A stretch of DNA of 64,000 bases from Sphingopyxis sp. (GCA_016793775.1 JAEULK010000089.1:1-64000); one strand, 5' to 3'. Shown: positions 7,090 to 16,593, counted from the first letter of the stretch. Made by a program: numbers and translations. The notes: generated by a model from the sequence alone, not told the origin.

Positions 7090-8310
7090 ATGTCCGAAGA
7101 TGAATTCTATCGCATCAAGCGCCTGCCGCCCTATGTCATCGCCGAAGTCAATGCGATGCGTGCGGCCGCCCGCGCCTCGGGCGAAGACATCATCGACCTG
7201 GGGATGGGCAACCCCGACCTGCCGCCGCCCGCGCATGTGATCGAGAAACTCTGCGAAGTGGCGATGAAGCCCGACGCGCATGGCTATTCGCAGTCGAAGG
7301 GCATTCCGGGTCTGCGCCGCGCGCAGGCCAATTATTACGCCCGCCGTTTCAACGTCACGCTCGATCCCGAGACCGAGGTCGTGGTGACCATGGGGTCGAA
7401 GGAGGGGCTCGCGAGCCTCGCCACCGCGATCACCGGGCCGGGCGACGTGGTGCTGGCGCCGAACCCCAGCTATCCGATCCACACGTTCGGCTTCATCATC
7501 GCCGGCGCGACGATCCGCAGCGTGCCGACGACGCCCGACGAAAATTACTGGCGCGCGCTCGACCGCGCGATGGCCTTCACCGTGCCGCGCCCGTCGATCC
7601 TGGTCGTCAACTATCCGTCGAACCCGACCGCCGAGGCGGTCGACCTCGCCTTCTACGAGCGGCTCGTCGCCTGGGCGAAAGAGAATAAGGTCTGGGTGCT
7701 CAGCGACCTTGCCTATTCGGAGCTCTATTACGATGGCAACCCGACGCCTTCGATCCTGCAGATTTCGGGGGCAAAGGATGTCGCGGTCGAGTTCACCTCG
7801 ATGTCGAAAACCTATTCGATGGCGGGCTGGCGCATGGGTTTCGCGGTCGGCAACAAGCGCCTGATCGCAGCGATGACGCGGGTGAAGTCGTACCTTGATT
7901 ATGGTGCCTTCACGCCGATCCAGGCGGCAGCGTGCGCGGCGCTCAACGGGCCGCAAGACATCGTCGCCAAGAACCGCGAACTGTATCAGAAGCGCCGCGA
8001 TGTGATGGTCGACAGCTTCGGCCGGGCCGGCTGGGATATCCCAAGCCCCAAGGCGTCGATGTTCGCCTGGGCGCCGCTGCCACCCGCGCTCAAGGATATG
8101 GGCAGCTTGGAATTCTCGAAGCAGCTGCTGACCCACGCCAAGGTCGCGGTCGCTCCGGGGGTCGGTTATGGCGAGGACGGCGAAGGCTATGTCCGCATCG
8201 CGATGGTCGAGAATGAGCAGCGCATCCGCCAGGCGGCGCGCAACGTGCGCAAATTCCTGCAGATGCACGGCATCAACACGCCTTCGGTCGCGGCGGGTGG
8301 CGAGGGCTGA
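7090..8310 (+). CDS. alaC: AlaC/YfdZ-type class I aminotransferase
   Basis: A PLP enzyme of aminotransferase class I/II: DLGMGNPDLPPP (36-47), YPSNPT (175-180), DLAYSELYYDG (206-216) and the PLP lysine in SMSK240TYSMAGWRMG. This sequence style is that of the AlaC group, which makes alanine from pyruvate with glutamate; databases often call such proteins LL-diaminopimelate aminotransferase, so the substrate is not certain. AAGGAG is about 15 bases before the ATG, a long spacing. The stop overlaps the start of the next gene (TGATG), so the two are translationally coupled. Confidence 0.88.
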   Translation: MSEDEFYRIKRLPPYVIAEVNAMRAAARASGEDIIDLGMGNPDLPPPAHVIEKLCEVAMKPDAHGYSQSKGIPGLRRAQANYYARRFNVTLDPETEVVVTMGSKEGLASLATAITGPGDVVLAPNPSYPIHTFGFIIAGATIRSVPTTPDENYWRALDRAMAFTVPRPSILVVNYPSNPTAEAVDLAFYERLVAWAKENKVWVLSDLAYSELYYDGNPTPSILQISGAKDVAVEFTSMSKTYSMAGWRMGFAVGNKRLIAAMTRVKSYLDYGAFTPIQAAACAALNGPQDIVAKNRELYQKRRDVMVDSFGRAGWDIPSPKASMFAWAPLPPALKDMGSLEFSKQLLTHAKVAVAPGVGYGEDGEGYVRIAMVENEQRIRQAARNVRKFLQMHGINTPSVAAGGEG

Positions 8311-8759
8311 TGCCGGCGAGCGCGCCGCTGCTCGCGCAGACCATCCAGCTTGTCGTCGCGCCGGCCTTTCTCTTGGTCGGCATCGGCAATCTGCTGGGGG
8401 TGTTTGCCGGGCGGCTGGCGCGCGTGCTCGACCGTTCGCGCGCGCTGGCGATGCGGCACGGTGAGACGGTCGGCGTCGAGCACCAGCGCATCGTCGAGGA
8501 ATTGCGCGTGCTCGACCGGCGCATGGACGTCGTCAATCATTCGATCTTTGCGGGAGTCGCGAGCGGGGTCATCGTGTGTCTGCTCGTCGCCTGCATGTTC
8601 ATCCAGCAGGTCGCGGGGTTCAGCCTGAGCGCGGTGATTTCGGTCGCGTTCGTCGTCGCGATGCTGCTGTTGATGACCTCGCTGGCGCTGTTCCTGATCG
8701 AGGTACGGCTCGCGGTGCGGGTCATTCACGTGCCCACCGAGTTGCTCGAGCGAGATTAG
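8310..8759 (+). CDS. DUF2721 family membrane protein
   Basis: A 149-residue protein with an N-terminal hydrophobic helix (about 8-30), the DUF2721-type GRLARVLDRSRAL motif, a soluble helix, and two adjacent membrane helices (about 78-100 and 105-128). The family is widespread and of unknown function. It starts within the stop of the aminotransferase gene and is probably expressed from that transcript. Its TAG stop overlaps the TAA stop of the convergent amidase gene by four bases. Confidence 0.85.
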   Translation: MPASAPLLAQTIQLVVAPAFLLVGIGNLLGVFAGRLARVLDRSRALAMRHGETVGVEHQRIVEELRVLDRRMDVVNHSIFAGVASGVIVCLLVACMFIQQVAGFSLSAVISVAFVVAMLLLMTSLALFLIEVRLAVRVIHVPTELLERD

Positions 8760-10348
8760 GGCGTGACGCTCGTCCGATAGGTCGGCTTCACGCGCTTCCG
8801 GCTCGCCTGCTCATAGGCATAGCCCGCCGCCAGCACATCGGCATCGCTCCATTTCGATCCGATGAAGGACAGGCCCACCGGCAGTCCCTGTATCGCACCC
8901 ATCGGGACGGTCAGATGCGGATAGCCTGCGACGGCGGGAAGCTGGCTGACGCTCGGGCCACCGAAATGATCGCCGTTGACGAGGTCGCTGGTCCAGGCGG
9001 GGCCGTTGGTGACGCCGACGAGCAGATCGACCTGGTTGGCCTTCAGCAATTTGTCGATCCCCTCGGGACCCGCCAGCCGTGCCGCCTTGGCCTTGGCGGC
9101 GAGATAGGCGGGGCTGTCGAGCCCATCCTTGGTCTCGGCGAGCTCGAACAGCGACTGGTCGAACCATTTGAGTTCCTCGGGATGCGCCTCGTTGAAGGCG
9201 ATCAGGTCGGCCAGCGCTTTCGGGCCATCGGCGCCGGGCAGGCCCGCGAGATAGGCGTTCATGTCGGCCTTGAATTCGGTCATCAGCACCTCGAATTCGG
9301 CGGCGTCGAGGTCCTCCAGCCCTTTGCGGCTGTCCGCGATCTCGACGATCGTCGCGCCGAGGCTCTCCATCTGCTTCAGCGCCGCGTCGAACAGCGCGGC
9401 GATATCGGCGCGGGTGCCGATGCGGTCGCGCAGCACGCCGACGCGCTTGCCCTTCAGCGCGTCCGGTGACAGCGCGGCGGCATAGTCGGTCTTGCGCGCA
9501 TCGGCCTCGGCGGTCGCGGGATCGGCGGGGTCGCTGCCCGCGATGGCGGTCATCACGTCGGCGGCATCGCGCACGGTGAGAGTGATCGGACCGGCGGTGT
9601 CCTGGCTGTGGCTGATCGGCACCATGAAGGTACGGCTGACGAGGCCGACCGTCGGCTTGAAGCCGACGACGCCATTGACCCCGGCGGGGCAGGTGATCGA
9701 GCCGTCGGTCTCGGTGCCGATGGCAAGCGGCGCAAGGCTGGCAGCAACGGCCGCGGCGCTGCCCGACGACGAGCCGCATGTGTTGCGGTCGAGCGCGTGG
9801 GGGTTCTTGGTGAGGCCGCCGACCGCGCTCCACCCGCTCGTCGAACCGTTCGAACGGATATTTGCCCATTCGCTGAGGTTGGTCTTGCCGAAGATGAGCG
9901 CGCCGGCATCGCGCAGCCGGGCAACGATCGGTGCGTCGCGGTTCGTGACATTGTCCTTCAGCGCCAGCGACCCGGCGGTGTTGGCCCAGGGACCCGCGAC
10001 CTCGATATTGTCCTTGAGCAGGATCGGGATGCCATGGAGCGGCCCGCGCGGCTTGCCCGCCTTGCGCTCCTCATAGAGCCGCCGGCCCTCGGCATAGGCT
10101 TCGGTCTGCGACAGGCTCACGATGACCGCGTTCAGCCGCGGCCCATGGTCGTCGAGCCGCGCGATGCGGTCCTGATAGACGCTGGCGAGCAGCCCTTCGT
10201 AAAGCCGCCCGCCGTCCATCTCGGCGCGCAGCGTCGCGGCGTCCTTGCCTTCGACCTCGGGCAGCGGCGGCGGCATGGCGACAGCCGGCGCCGCAGCCGG
10301 AGCGGTGGCGAGAAGCGCGGCGGCGGCGATCAGCGAATATTTTTGCAT
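8756..10348 (-). CDS. Amidase-signature hydrolase, exported
   Basis: A 530-residue amidase-signature enzyme that hydrolyses a C-N amide bond; substrate unknown. The Ser-cisSer-Lys triad is visible: Lys112 in LLKDNIEV, the serine run of CGSSSGSAAAV (191-201) and the nucleophile Ser217 in ETDGSITCPA. ATG 10348 gives an Ala-rich signal peptide (MQKYSLIAAAALLATAPAAA), pointing to the periplasm; the longer frame to 10504 adds only Arg-rich sequence overlapping the divergent MFS gene. Secreted or periplasmic amidases of this type are common in sphingomonads and xanthomonads. Confidence 0.93.
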   Translation of the reverse strand: MQKYSLIAAAALLATAPAAAPAVAMPPPLPEVEGKDAATLRAEMDGGRLYEGLLASVYQDRIARLDDHGPRLNAVIVSLSQTEAYAEGRRLYEERKAGKPRGPLHGIPILLKDNIEVAGPWANTAGSLALKDNVTNRDAPIVARLRDAGALIFGKTNLSEWANIRSNGSTSGWSAVGGLTKNPHALDRNTCGSSSGSAAAVAASLAPLAIGTETDGSITCPAGVNGVVGFKPTVGLVSRTFMVPISHSQDTAGPITLTVRDAADVMTAIAGSDPADPATAEADARKTDYAAALSPDALKGKRVGVLRDRIGTRADIAALFDAALKQMESLGATIVEIADSRKGLEDLDAAEFEVLMTEFKADMNAYLAGLPGADGPKALADLIAFNEAHPEELKWFDQSLFELAETKDGLDSPAYLAAKAKAARLAGPEGIDKLLKANQVDLLVGVTNGPAWTSDLVNGDHFGGPSVSQLPAVAGYPHLTVPMGAIQGLPVGLSFIGSKWSDADVLAAGYAYEQASRKRVKPTYRTSVTP

Positions 10349-10458
10349 GGCGCGAAAGCTGCCAGCCGTAGCGGCAATTGCAAGCGGCGATTTTCGGGGC
10401 GCCGGGGCGGCATTGACTTGCCGGAGTGCGACTGCTCCCTTGGTCGCGGGAGAAGAAA

Positions 10459-11778
10459 ATGACTGAAAGACCCGCCGCCGCCGACGCAGCCTTCGCCGCG
10501 CCACCCGCTATTTCCGGCAGCGCGCGCAAAATGATGTGGGTGTTGCTGGTCGTCTACATCTTCAATTTCCTCGATCGCCAGATCATCAATATCCTGGCGG
10601 AGCCGATCAAGAACGAGATGCATCTCCACGACTGGCAGATGGGGCTGCTGACCGGTCTGGCGTTTGCCTTTCTCTATGCGGTGCTTGGTATCCCTTTTGC
10701 GCGTTACGCCGACCGGGCATCGACCAATCGCGTCGGGCTGATTTCCTTCGCGCTTGCTATCTGGTCGGCGATGACGGTGCTCACCGGCTTCGCGCAGAAT
10801 TTCGTCCAGATGACATTGGCCAGAATAGGCGTCGGGATCGGCGAGGCGGGGTGCACCCCCGCTGCCCATTCGCTGATCACCGATAGCGTGCCGGCGGCGA
10901 AGCGATCGTCGGCGATCGCCTTTTACGGCCTGGGTGTGCCGATCGGCTCGCTATTGGGACTGATATTCGGCGGAGTGGTCAACGATCTTTATGGCTGGCG
11001 GGCGGCGTTGATGCTGGTCGGCGCGCCCGGACTGTTGCTGTCGCTGTTGCTGTTGCTGGTACTGCGCGATCCGCGGCGCGACCGCACCGACAACGAGAGC
11101 AGCGCAGCGACCAAGAATGCGTCGGGCGGTCCGACGGCCATGGAAGCTGTGCGCGAGGCTCTTTCGTCGCGGGCCTTCGTCTATCTGCTCATTGCGGCGT
11201 CGGTCACCGCCTTCCTCGGCTATGGCAAGGCGCTCTGGACGATCAGCTATTTTATCCGGTCGCACGGCCTGTCGACAACCGAGGCGGGTCTGTCGCTCGC
11301 GGTGGCGCTGGGTCTGGCCGGGGTTTTCGGGACCTGGCTCGGCGGCAAGGTGGCGGATGTTTTCGGCCCGCGCGACCGGCGCCACATCCTGACCCTGCCC
11401 GCCTATGGCATGGCGATCGCTGCGCCAATCCTGTTCCTCAGCTATATCATGGACGACTGGCGGGTGTCGGTGGCGTTGCTGGTCGTCCCGACGATCCTGA
11501 ACGCGGCCTATTATGGCCCCGCCTATGCCTGTGTGCAGGGGCTGGTCCAGCCGCGCGCGCGCGCGGTCGCTGCGTCGCTGATGCTGTTCGGGCAGAATCT
11601 GATCGGTTTGGGATTCGGACCGCTGGCCTTCGGCATATTGTCCGACCTGTTCAAACCCTATGCCGGGGACGAAAGCGTGCGCTGGGTGCTTTATGGCGCG
11701 GCGTGGGTCGGATTGATCCCGGCCTTTTTCTTCTGGCGAGCGAGCCTGCGGCTCAAGGCCGAACTCAAGACGGGTTAA
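10459..11778 (+). CDS. MFS transporter, spinster-like subfamily
   Basis: About 440 residues with twelve predicted membrane helices. Helix 1 holds VVYIFNFLDRQI, the motif of the spinster-like MFS proteins common in sphingomonads, and the loop between helices 2 and 3 reads RYADRAST. The cargo cannot be told. ATG 10459 has GGGAG upstream; an ATG at 10426 in the same frame lacks one. Divergent from the amidase gene; its TAA stop overlaps the stop of the convergent flavin reductase by four bases. Confidence 0.9.
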   Translation: MTERPAAADAAFAAPPAISGSARKMMWVLLVVYIFNFLDRQIINILAEPIKNEMHLHDWQMGLLTGLAFAFLYAVLGIPFARYADRASTNRVGLISFALAIWSAMTVLTGFAQNFVQMTLARIGVGIGEAGCTPAAHSLITDSVPAAKRSSAIAFYGLGVPIGSLLGLIFGGVVNDLYGWRAALMLVGAPGLLLSLLLLLVLRDPRRDRTDNESSAATKNASGGPTAMEAVREALSSRAFVYLLIAASVTAFLGYGKALWTISYFIRSHGLSTTEAGLSLAVALGLAGVFGTWLGGKVADVFGPRDRRHILTLPAYGMAIAAPILFLSYIMDDWRVSVALLVVPTILNAAYYGPAYACVQGLVQPRARAVAASLMLFGQNLIGLGFGPLAFGILSDLFKPYAGDESVRWVLYGAAWVGLIPAFFFWRASLRLKAELKTG

Positions 11779-12365
11779 TAGGGCGGATCCTGTTTGGCAC
11801 GCTGCGCCTTGGCGGCGTCGATCCACCAGTTGAGATCATCGGCAAAGCGCGGGAAGCCCTTCTCGAGCCGCGCGCCGTCGTCGCCCGTCGGCTGGCCGTC
11901 GGCATCGAACGCGCCGCCGATCCGCCCGACCGGCAGGATCGAGCTGGTAACCGCCATGCCCATTTCGCCGAGGATATCGCGCCAGCCCATCATCGCGCGT
12001 ACCCCCGACCACGGACCGGCCGAGTAGCAGGCGATCGCTGCCGGGCGCCAGAACCATTCCTCGAGATAATGATCGGTGAGGTTCTTGAGGCCGGGTTGCG
12101 GCCCCCAATTATATTCGCCGGTGACGAACAGGAAGCCGTCGGCGGCGCCGATCTTGCCCGCCAATTCTGCCATCGCAGGCGGCGCCTCGCCCTTCTTATA
12201 TTCCTTGTACATGCGGTCGAGCATCGGGAGGTCGACGGTTTTGGCATCAACCAGTTCGGCGCTGTCGCCGCGCGCCTTGATCGCCTCGACGAGCCATTGC
12301 GCGAGCTTGATGCCCTGGCGGTCGCGGCGATAGCTTCCATAGAGGACGAGGATATGGCGCGGCAT
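11775..12365 (-). CDS. NADPH-dependent FMN reductase family protein
   Basis: A 196-residue flavodoxin-like protein. The FMN phosphate loop is LYGSYRRDRQG near residue 8, followed by GEYNWGPQPGLKNLTDHY, the loop that stacks on the flavin in NADPH-dependent FMN reductases and azoreductase-like enzymes. Likely reduces free FMN or quinone-like acceptors with NAD(P)H. ATG 12365 was chosen because AGGAG lies upstream. The L,D-transpeptidase gene ends 8 bases before it, so they probably share a transcript although the functions are unrelated. Confidence 0.9.
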   Translation of the reverse strand: MPRHILVLYGSYRRDRQGIKLAQWLVEAIKARGDSAELVDAKTVDLPMLDRMYKEYKKGEAPPAMAELAGKIGAADGFLFVTGEYNWGPQPGLKNLTDHYLEEWFWRPAAIACYSAGPWSGVRAMMGWRDILGEMGMAVTSSILPVGRIGGAFDADGQPTGDDGARLEKGFPRFADDLNWWIDAAKAQRAKQDPPY

Positions 12366-12373
12366 GGGAACTC

Positions 12374-12877
12374 CTAGGGACGGATGGTGATCGGGATGCC
12401 GTCGGGGACGATATCCCACAATTGTTCGATTTCGGCATCGGACAGCGCGATGCAGCCGTCGGTCCAGTCGCTCGCCAGCGTCGGGCCGGGCCGGCGGTTG
12501 GGCTGGCCGTGGATGAAGATATCGCCGCCCGGCGAACGCCCCTGCGCCCGGGCATAAGCGCGATCGGCGGCATCGGGGTAGGAGATGCGCAGCGACAGAT
12601 GATAGGCGCTCTTCGGGTTGCGGCCGCTGATCGTATAACGGCCTTCGGGGGTGCGCTCATCGCCTTCGAATTGCTTATGGCCTTCGGGCGCGTCGCCGAA
12701 GCGGATGCCCGTGTAGCGTGCGATCTCGCGCTCGCCCCTATAGGCGATGAGCAGCCGGTCGCTCTTGTCGACGAGCAGGCGGTCGGCCTTGGCCTCCTTG
12801 GGCAGAGGCGCGGGCTGAGACGCCGCCGAACCGCAGGCGGCAAGAGTCACGAACAAGGGGGCGAGCGGGAATCGCAT
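12374..12877 (-). CDS. L,D-transpeptidase (YkuD fold) lipoprotein
   Basis: A 167-residue protein with a lipobox LAAC15, so it is predicted to be a lipoprotein facing the periplasm. The catalytic region shows FIHGQPN with His123 and, further on, WTDGCIAL with the nucleophile Cys142; the usual SHGC becomes TDGC here. L,D-transpeptidases form 3-3 cross-links in peptidoglycan or attach proteins to it; the short form resembles the YafK/ErfK-like group. It precedes the flavin reductase by 8 bases. Confidence 0.88.
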   Translation of the reverse strand: MRFPLAPLFVTLAACGSAASQPAPLPKEAKADRLLVDKSDRLLIAYRGEREIARYTGIRFGDAPEGHKQFEGDERTPEGRYTISGRNPKSAYHLSLRISYPDAADRAYARAQGRSPGGDIFIHGQPNRRPGPTLASDWTDGCIALSDAEIEQLWDIVPDGIPITIRP

Positions 12878-12918
12878 CGCACCGTGGTACGCCTTTGCGC
12901 GACGCGGACAAGGGCGGC

Positions 12919-13662
12919 CTAGCGGCGCCGGACGGCGCCGATGAGCGTGCCCTTGGCGCCCGCGCGGTCATAGACGAAGTCGATACTGGGCCAGCGCCGC
13001 CGCCAGCGCCGCGCGACGATCCGCTCGCCGATCCGCGCCGCGTCGTCGAGCAGGATCAACGCGTCTTCGGTCAGGCGCGGGAACAGCGATTCGGCTGCGC
13101 CGCGCACCAGTGGATGCAGCGCCCAGGGCGGCCCGTCGATCACCAGCAGGCCGATATCGGTCGGCGGATCGGTCAGCTGGTACCACAGCCCCGGCCAGTC
13201 GCCCGGCGGTGGGCCGAGCGGCGCGTGGCGGATGTCGGCGGCGACGCCCTGACTCGCCAGCCAGGCGCCGGTTTCGACGACGAAATCCTGATGCTGGTCG
13301 TAACTGATCAGCCGCCCGCCGCCATATTTCTGCAAGGCCCGGGCGATCACCAGGCTGCTCGCGCCGCAGCCGAGCTCGACCACTGTCGCCGGGCGCAGCG
13401 TTTCGATCGCATCGACGATGTGGAACAGGAAGCGCGTGTCGGCCTTCCAACTGCCGAGATTGGGCAATGCGTCGCCGGGCAGGTCGAGCCGGCGCAGCAG
13501 CGCGGTCTTCTCCGCCTTGCGGCCGCCCCATAAGGAGCGGAGCAGCCAAGGCCATTGGATGGCGCCGAAGGCGATGACGTCGAGCCGCTCGCGCAACGGG
13601 CGCGGCAGCGGGTCGTAAAGGTCCGGCCGGGCCAGAAACTGCGTGGTGTCGCGCGTCGTCAT
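12919..13662 (-). CDS. Class I SAM-dependent methyltransferase-like protein
   Basis: About 247 residues. VVELGCGASSLVIARAL near residue 90 is the SAM-binding motif I, followed by SYDQHQDFV (motif post-I region) and LLVIDGPPWALHP, where the usual motif-IV Asp is present. Such proteins often sit in the FkbM/methyltransferase_24 neighbourhood; the substrate is unknown. ATG 13662 or a GTG two codons earlier (13668) may be the start; neither has a strong Shine-Dalgarno. Confidence 0.8.
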   Translation of the reverse strand: MTTRDTTQFLARPDLYDPLPRPLRERLDVIAFGAIQWPWLLRSLWGGRKAEKTALLRRLDLPGDALPNLGSWKADTRFLFHIVDAIETLRPATVVELGCGASSLVIARALQKYGGGRLISYDQHQDFVVETGAWLASQGVAADIRHAPLGPPPGDWPGLWYQLTDPPTDIGLLVIDGPPWALHPLVRGAAESLFPRLTEDALILLDDAARIGERIVARRWRRRWPSIDFVYDRAGAKGTLIGAVRRR

Positions 13663-13759
13663 CGCCACGCCAACTAGGCGCGGCGCGAGTCAGTTCGGTG
13701 ACAGCGGCGTTGCATGCGCCCAGCCGCCCCGATTGCGGGATAACCGGCGCGGTCGGGGT

Positions 13760-15049
13760 TCAGTCGCTGAACGGGTCGCGGATCAGGATCGTGTCTTCGC
13801 GTTCGGGGCTGGTCGAGACCAGCGCGATCGGGGTTTCGATCAGTTCCTGCACGCGCTGGATATATTTGATCGCCTGCGCGGGCAGGTCGGCATAGCTGCG
13901 CGCGCCAGCGGTGGTTTCCTGCCAGCCGTCCATTTCCTCGTAGATCGGCTCGACCTCGGCCTGATCGGCCGAGTGGGCGGGGAAATAGTCGAGGATCTTG
14001 CCGCGCAGCCGATAGCCGGTGCAGATGCGCACCTTGTCGAAGCCGTCGAGCACGTCGAGCTTCGTGAGTGCGATGCCGGTCACGCCCGATACCGCGCAGC
14101 TCTGCCGCACGAGCACCGCGTCGAACCAGCCGCAGCGGCGCTTGCGCCCGGTGACGGTACCGAATTCATGCCCACGCTCGCCGAGCCTCTGACCGATCTC
14201 GTCCTCGAGCTCGGTGGGGAAGGGGCCGCTGCCGACGCGCGTCGTATAGGCCTTGGCGATGCCGAGCACGAAGCCGACGGCGCCGGGGCCGAGGCCCGAG
14301 CCCGCTGCGGCGGTGCCGCTGACCGTGTTCGAACTGGTGACGAAGGGATAGGTGCCGTGATCGATGTCCAGCAGCACGCCCTGCGCGCCCTCGAACAGGA
14401 TGCGCGCGCCGGCCTTGCGGACCTTCTTGAGGCGCTTCCACACCGGCTGCGCATATTCGAGCACATAGTCGGCGATTTCGGCGAGGTCGGCCTTGAGCCG
14501 GTCGCGGTCGATCGGGGGCTCGCCGAAACCGGCGCGCAGCGCGTCGTGATGCGCGGTCAGACGGTCGATCTGCGGTTCGAGCTTGTCGAGGTGGGCCAAG
14601 TCGCAGACGCGGATCGCGCGGCGGCCGACCTTGTCCTCATAGGCGGGACCGATACCGCGCCCGGTGGTGCCGATCTTGCCCGCGCCCGCGGCGGTCTCGC
14701 GCAGCGCGTCGAGGTCGCGGTGGAAGGGCAGGATCAGCGCGCAATTGTCGGCGATCGCGAAATTCTCCGCGTTGATCTCGACCCCCTGGCCCCGCAGCTT
14801 GGCGATCTCGTCGCGCAGCGCCCACGGGTCGAGCACGACGCCGTTGCCGATGATCGAGAGCGTGCCGGTTACGATGCCCGAGGGAAGCAGCGACAGCTTG
14901 TAGGTCTGGTTCCCGACGACGAGCGTATGGCCGGCATTGTGGCCGCCCTGGAAACGCACCACGGCGTCGGCGCGGCTGGCGAGCCAGTCGACGATCTTGC
15001 CCTTGCCCTCGTCGCCCCATTGCGACCCGATGACGGTGACATTTGCCAT
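13760..15049 (-). CDS. purA: Adenylosuccinate synthetase
   Basis: Converts IMP, aspartate and GTP to adenylosuccinate, the first committed step to AMP. The 429-residue length is normal. [11 protein letters not shown] (8-18) is the GTP P-loop with catalytic Asp, followed by [11 protein letters not shown] with the catalytic His, [14 protein letters not shown], and the GRKRRCGW loop. ATG 15049 begins MANVTVIG as in other PurA proteins; the much longer open frame upstream (to 15895) is an artefact of high GC. In many alphaproteobacteria hisZ lies beside purA; here a decayed gene, an entericidin and a small protein separate them. Confidence 0.98.
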   Translation of the reverse strand: MANVTVIGSQWGDEGKGKIVDWLASRADAVVRFQGGHNAGHTLVVGNQTYKLSLLPSGIVTGTLSIIGNGVVLDPWALRDEIAKLRGQGVEINAENFAIADNCALILPFHRDLDALRETAAGAGKIGTTGRGIGPAYEDKVGRRAIRVCDLAHLDKLEPQIDRLTAHHDALRAGFGEPPIDRDRLKADLAEIADYVLEYAQPVWKRLKKVRKAGARILFEGAQGVLLDIDHGTYPFVTSSNTVSGTAAAGSGLGPGAVGFVLGIAKAYTTRVGSGPFPTELEDEIGQRLGERGHEFGTVTGRKRRCGWFDAVLVRQSCAVSGVTGIALTKLDVLDGFDKVRICTGYRLRGKILDYFPAHSADQAEVEPIYEEMDGWQETTAGARSYADLPAQAIKYIQRVQELIETPIALVSTSPEREDTILIRDPFSD

Positions 15050-15189
15050 GATGCTGTCCTGCTGAGCGGGCTCTTTTTGGCCCGGCGCGGCCTTAGCGGA
15101 TTTGGCCGCAGAGGCAAGCTTGGTGGGACGTGTTTGCGACATTATCGAGGTATGTTTGTTGCCGCCTAGGAAAGCGGAGATTGTTGGGG

Positions 15190-15832
15190 ATGCGAAGACA
15201 GCAGTTGACGACATGGGCGACGCTGGCGGTGTTTGTCGCGGCGAGCGTGGCAGTGCCCGGGCCCTTCGCCGAAGCGCGCGAGCGGCTGCGCGACCGGATC
15301 GTGCAGCGCATGGGTGCCGACGACGGACCGAAGGCGCCCGGAAGCGAGGCGATCGTTTATGTTGATGGGGCATAGCGCGGGCGCGCATCTGGTGGCGTTG
15401 GTCGGGACCGACGAGAGCTATCTGAAGAGCGTGGGCCTGTCCTTTGCCGATATCGCGGGGGTGATCCCGATCGACGGTGCGGCCTATGACGTGCCCGCGC
15501 AGATGAAGGACGGGCCGCCGATCATGCAGAAGACCTATGCGCAGGCTTTCGGAAGCGACCCGGCGCGGTAGGCGAAATTGTCGCCGACGCGGCACGCGGC
15601 GGCGCCCAATGCGCTGGCGTTTCTGATGCTCCATGTCCAGCGGCCCGACGGGGTGCGGCAGGCGAAGGCGCTCGGCGCCGCGCTTGAGGGGAGCGGGAGC
15701 AAGGTCGAGCATGGCAGCTTCCCCGGTCAGGGATTGCAAGGCCATGCCGAGATCAACCGGCGGCTGGGCGACCCGAGTTACGCGCCGACGGCGGCGGTCG
15801 ATGCGTGGCTGAAGCGGGTGTTTGCGCGCTAG
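15190..15832 (+). pseudogene. Decayed alpha/beta hydrolase (esterase-like)
   Basis: Three pieces of one protein. First, a signal-peptide-like start from ATG 15190 in frame 1 up to about 15360. Second, in a shifted frame from about 15360, [11 protein letters not shown], a nucleophile elbow of the BD-FAE/carboxylesterase type. That frame meets TAG at 15569-15571, after which the protein resumes at once ([17 protein letters not shown]) to 15832. The TAG sits where a Trp codon (TGG) would fit. The middle, including the HGGG oxyanion region, is missing between pieces one and two, so there is a deletion plus frameshift. The gene cannot make an active enzyme. Confidence 0.85.
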
Positions 15833-15848
15833 CGTCGCACGCTGCTGT

Positions 15849-15983
15849 CTAGCAGTTGCCCTTCGTGCCATCGGCACAGTCGCCCACCGATTCAACGTCT
15901 TTTCCAGCGCCTTGGACCGTGTTGCAAGCTGACAGTATCAAAATCGAGCCGCTGATTGCGAAAATTTTCAGAAGCTTTTTCAT
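15849..15983 (-). CDS. Entericidin-type small lipoprotein
   Basis: A 44-residue protein: a lysine-rich start (MKKLLKIF), a hydrophobic core and lipobox LSAC20, then [16 protein letters not shown], the entericidin A/B signature. GGAGAG precedes ATG 15983. Entericidins are tiny membrane lipoproteins of the antidote/toxin pair ecnAB in enterics; in alphaproteobacteria single copies are common and their role unclear. I see no second partner nearby. Confidence 0.88.
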   Translation of the reverse strand: MKKLLKIFAISGSILILSACNTVQGAGKDVESVGDCADGTKGNC

Positions 15984-16120
15984 TTTCTCTCTCCGGCGAC
16001 GAGGGTGACCCACCCTCCACTTTTTGGTTTCCGTATTTCCACAACATTTGTTCGCAATGATCGTTCCGCTGCATGGGCCTACGCTGGCCGAAGCGTTCAG
16101 AATGATCGCCAGGCGGGGAC

Positions 16121-16194
16121 GAATCCCGGGCTTGACCCGACGCCCGCCTATCCCTTCAAGAGGGGCAGGCCCCTGATCAAGTCCGGGGTGACCT
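16121..16194. repeat. Inverted-repeat element before the DOPA-dioxygenase-like gene
   Basis: CCCGGGCTTGA (16125-16135) pairs with TCAAGTCCGGG (16177-16187) with one mismatch, giving a hairpin of about 65 bases. This CCCGGACTTGATC type of palindrome is common as an intergenic repeat in sphingomonads. It lies just before the gene at 16216 and may affect its mRNA. Confidence 0.65.
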
Positions 16195-16215
16195 GACCCG
16201 GAAAGCGATGCCCCC

Positions 16216-16593
16216 ATGACGAACCCCACCGCCCCCTATCACGCGCATATCTATTATGGCGCCGCCGAACGTCCCGCTGCGGCGGCGCTGCGCGAGGATT
16301 TCGGGCGTGATCCGGCGATCCTGTTCGTCGGGTCGATGGTCGACCATGGCGTGGGGCCGCACCCGATCGGGCAATATGAGGTGCATTTCCTGCAGTCGCA
16401 CCGCGATGCGGTGGTTGCGGCGATTACGCCGACGGGGTTGCGTGCACTGGTGCATCCGCTGACCGACGACGATCTGGCCGATCATACGACGCTCGCGCAC
16501 TGGATCGGCGAGCCGGTGCAGCTGGATGTGACCGTACTCGATCCGCCGGGGGTGAACCAGGGGATTCCGCGGTTCGGGAAAGCGGATTTCTAG
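16216..16593 (+). CDS. DOPA 4,5-dioxygenase family protein
   Basis: A 125-residue protein matching the DOPA 4,5-dioxygenase family: YHAHIYYG at the start (first histidines), VGPHPIGQYEVHF in the middle (metal or active-site histidines) and HTTLAHWIGEPV near the end. Family members extradiol-cleave DOPA in fungi and plants; the bacterial proteins are short and mostly of unknown substrate. The stop codon shares four bases (CTAG) with the stop of the convergent hisZ. Confidence 0.85.
   Translation: MTNPTAPYHAHIYYGAAERPAAAALREDFGRDPAILFVGSMVDHGVGPHPIGQYEVHFLQSHRDAVVAAITPTGLRALVHPLTDDDLADHTTLAHWIGEPVQLDVTVLDPPGVNQGIPRFGKADF

Noticed and set aside
13643-15169. Long plus-strand open frame opposite purA
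   Set aside because: Shadow of purA: composition rich in Gly, Arg, Asp and Val from the complement of GC-rich codons, no family pattern. Same for frames opposite phaC (5492-7012), polA (27544-29895) and cobT (46029-48374).
13760-15895. Extended purA frame of 711 residues
   Set aside because: The extra 280 N-terminal residues cross the dead hydrolase on the other strand and lack any family; MANVTVIG at 15049 is the standard start.
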